Source: Verrucomicrobiota bacterium
GTDB taxonomy: Bacteria; Verrucomicrobiota; Verrucomicrobiia; Verrucomicrobiales; Akkermansiaceae
Assembly (NCBI GenBank): GCA_026397695.1
Contig: JAPLUJ010000547.1
Coordinates: forward strand, 1-6,506
Reading direction: 5' to 3'
Length of the DNA: 6,506 nucleotides
Positions 5,274-6,506 of the stretch are shown here, one piece after another (within the stretch, counting starts at the first letter, position 1; each line of letters starts with the position of its first letter). The notes under the pieces are model-generated. The model ran no database searches. It was not told the origin of the DNA and was given only the letters and a program-made list of their open reading frames with translations. The position numbers and the translations under genes are program-made.

Positions 5274-6330
5274 TTCTGGAGTCAGGCTTGCCGTCGCCCA
5301 TTCGATTCACGGCATCCTTTGTATAAATGCGGCGGCGAACACGACCACGCCAATGGCGGGCGTTCATTGCGGCTTTTCGGTAGGGAGGTATTCCAAGCTC
5401 CCTTCTCTTCGCCCTCAGCGAGAACTGGGAAATCCCGAACGGCTCCACGAGCTTGACGTCGGGCATCGTTCCCAGCAGGGCAATCATCCGGGGTGTCCAT
5501 GGAATGATTCGATGTTTCGGTATCCCCAGCCTCTGCCTCTCCTGTTTCACGGTCTGGCCGCTCGCGCCAAGCAATTGAGCGATTTGGAGATCCGGCACCC
5601 TGCCAAGCTTCTTCCGCAGCTTTGACGTCCATCGGACGGTGCTGTACGCAGGTATCCCCAACTCCTGGCGCTTTCGCGTTGCCGCAGTGGGGTGAACTCC
5701 CAGCTTTTCCGCGACAATCACATCGGGTTCCTTGCCGAGCCTGCCCAGGAGTTTCTGCGTCCAATGCGCCTTTTCATACCATCGTATTCCCAACTCCTGC
5801 CGCTTTGCCTGGATCCTGCAAGAGCCTACGCCGAGAGACCTGGCAATCTCGCGATCCGACTCCCTGCCCAGTCTGGAGATCAATTCCCGGGTCCATTTCA
5901 ATTCCGGCTTTTCCCCATGCGGCGGAATGCCGAGCCGCTTCCTCTTCAATCTCACCGAACTCTTGGCCACACCAAGCTTTCGCGCGATTTCCGTGTCGGG
6001 CACCTTGCCAAGCGCCGCCAGGTGCCGGGCCGTCCACTTCACCGTCTTCCCCCCATGCGACGGTATGCCGAGTTGCCTCCTCTTCTCCGCCACCGAGCTC
6101 TTGGCCACACCAAGCGATTGCGCGATTTGGTAATCGTATGCCTTTCCAAGCTTCGCGAGCAGTCGGGGGGTCCACTTCACCGACTTCCCCCCATACGACG
6201 GTATGCCGAGTTGACTCCTCTTCTCCGCCACCGAAGTCTTGCCCGCACCAAGCAATTGCGCGAGTTCCGTATCGGGCATCCTGCCGAGCTTGGCGAGCAG
6301 GCGCGCGGTCCATTTCACTCTGTTTTTCAT
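5263..6330 (-). CDS. Tandem seven-module helix-turn-helix protein, putative DNA-binding
   Basis: 355 residues from ATG 6330; an upstream TTG at 6369 adds only 13 unlike residues. Seven tandem modules occupy residues 5-50, 51-96, 97-143, 144-188, 189-231, 232-275 and 276-319. Each follows the pattern WT-x(4)-L-x(2)-LG-x(3)-D-x(2)-(I/L)A-x(2)-LG-x(10)-R-x(2)-LGIP, for example PDTEIARKLGVAKSSV then KRKRLGIP. The D-x-x-IA-x-x-LGV-x-x-S-x-V core is a classic helix-turn-helix, close to Myb/SANT-like or homing-endonuclease-associated repeats. The last 36 residues are basic (RGRVRRRIY) and unlike the repeats. There is no catalytic domain, signal peptide or membrane helix. A cytoplasmic DNA-binding protein contacting a long or repeated site is the natural reading, but no target is visible. 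It converges on the 4654 gene with overlapping stops. Confidence 0.75.
   Translation of the reverse strand: MKNRVKWTARLLAKLGRMPDTELAQLLGAGKTSVAEKRSQLGIPSYGGKSVKWTPRLLAKLGKAYDYQIAQSLGVAKSSVAEKRRQLGIPSHGGKTVKWTARHLAALGKVPDTEIARKLGVAKSSVRLKRKRLGIPPHGEKPELKWTRELISRLGRESDREIARSLGVGSCRIQAKRQELGIRWYEKAHWTQKLLGRLGKEPDVIVAEKLGVHPTAATRKRQELGIPAYSTVRWTSKLRKKLGRVPDLQIAQLLGASGQTVKQERQRLGIPKHRIIPWTPRMIALLGTMPDVKLVEPFGISQFSLRAKRRELGIPPYRKAAMNARHWRGRVRRRIYTKDAVNRMGDGKPDSRIMG
6058..6270 (-). repeat. 138-bp direct repeat inside the HTH gene
   Basis: The stretch starting CGACGGTATGCCGAGTTG at 6058 recurs at 6196, exactly 138 bases (46 codons) later, with only scattered changes over about 70 bases (for example CTCCTCTTCTCCGCCACCGA in both). 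It corresponds to HTH modules one and two. The high DNA identity of these two modules against the divergence of the others points to a recent duplication or gene conversion at the N-terminal end. Confidence 0.65.
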
Positions 6331-6506
6331 GATCTGTCGAGGCGGATGCCACCACATGCAAACGCGCAAGGCAATCCATTCGGCAGGGGCGTTTGATAGG
6401 GTGCCGGACCTGACCTGATTGCCGGGCAGGAGACCGCCGGCCTGCCCGCACCGCGAATCGATAGAACCGCGCGCATTGGCTATTGAGTCGACCGGGGAAG
6501 TTCATT
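6331..6506. other. Upstream region of the HTH gene
   Basis: No gene is supported. The notable element is an 8-bp perfect inverted repeat, CGGGCAGG (6423-6430) and CCTGCCCG (6441-6448), about 93 bases upstream of the HTH gene start. It could be an operator or the end of a gene beyond the window; no T tract follows on either strand. No SD precedes the ATG at 6330. Confidence 0.35.

Noticed and set aside
5173..5625. Continuation of the 4654 reading frame through to 5625
   Set aside because: It runs antisense to the repeat-containing HTH gene for over 350 bases and its residues have no coherent character; the HTH gene is far better supported.
5263..6330. CRISPR-like or satellite repeat array
   Set aside because: The periodicity is a 43-47-codon protein repeat with divergent units in one open frame, not short identical repeats with spacers.
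5622..6396. Plus- and minus-strand frames overlapping the HTH gene
   Set aside because: Their periodic repeats merely mirror the HTH module repeats in other frames and they are low-complexity (Pro/Ser or Gly/Glu-rich).

Overview
The window looks like chromosomal DNA of a GC-rich Verrucomicrobiota-type (PVC group) bacterium. The main pointer is a secreted formylglycine-generating-enzyme-fold protein with a C-terminal PEP-CTERM sorting signal. Supporting hints are the scarcity of clear Shine-Dalgarno sequences, several small membrane proteins, and a multi-repeat helix-turn-helix protein. This assignment rests on protein style only; no rRNA, tRNA or other marker gene is present.

Left part (1-1700, everything leftward on the minus strand). 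This is a loose, gene-poor accessory stretch. A minus-strand leader with a hairpin may feed a gene that starts at position 32 and leaves the window. To its right lie a strong intrinsic terminator (143-188), a small C-terminally anchored membrane protein (430-762), a bulged attC-like hairpin (763-848), a 71-residue two-helix membrane protein (871-1086), what looks like the 3' end (domains V and VI) of a group II intron (about 1118-1190), and a small membrane-protein gene broken by a frameshift (1269-1459). Tiny genes, a hairpin with unpaired bases between them and an intron tail together resemble a decayed gene-cassette array, but no integrase is visible and the attC match is imperfect.

Centre (1700-3360, minus strand). 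The PEP-CTERM/FGE-fold secreted protein (1707-2696) is followed, with about 260 bases between, by a twin-TM2-domain inner-membrane protein (2956-3357).

Right part (3360-6506). A plus-strand unit holds an abortive-infection family protein with the Abi C-terminal domain and an Rx6H motif (3753-4595). Fifty-eight bases later comes an unrecognised gene (from 4654) whose reading frame is upset at a run of ten G (5163-5172). That run abuts a 23-bp sequence that also occurs exactly upstream of the TM2 gene. Converging on this pair is a minus-strand gene (5263-6330) made almost entirely of seven tandem 43-47-residue helix-turn-helix-like modules, probably a modular DNA-binding protein.

The Abi protein plus its downstream partner is the best candidate for a defence function. 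The seven-module HTH protein and the G-tract are the most unusual items.
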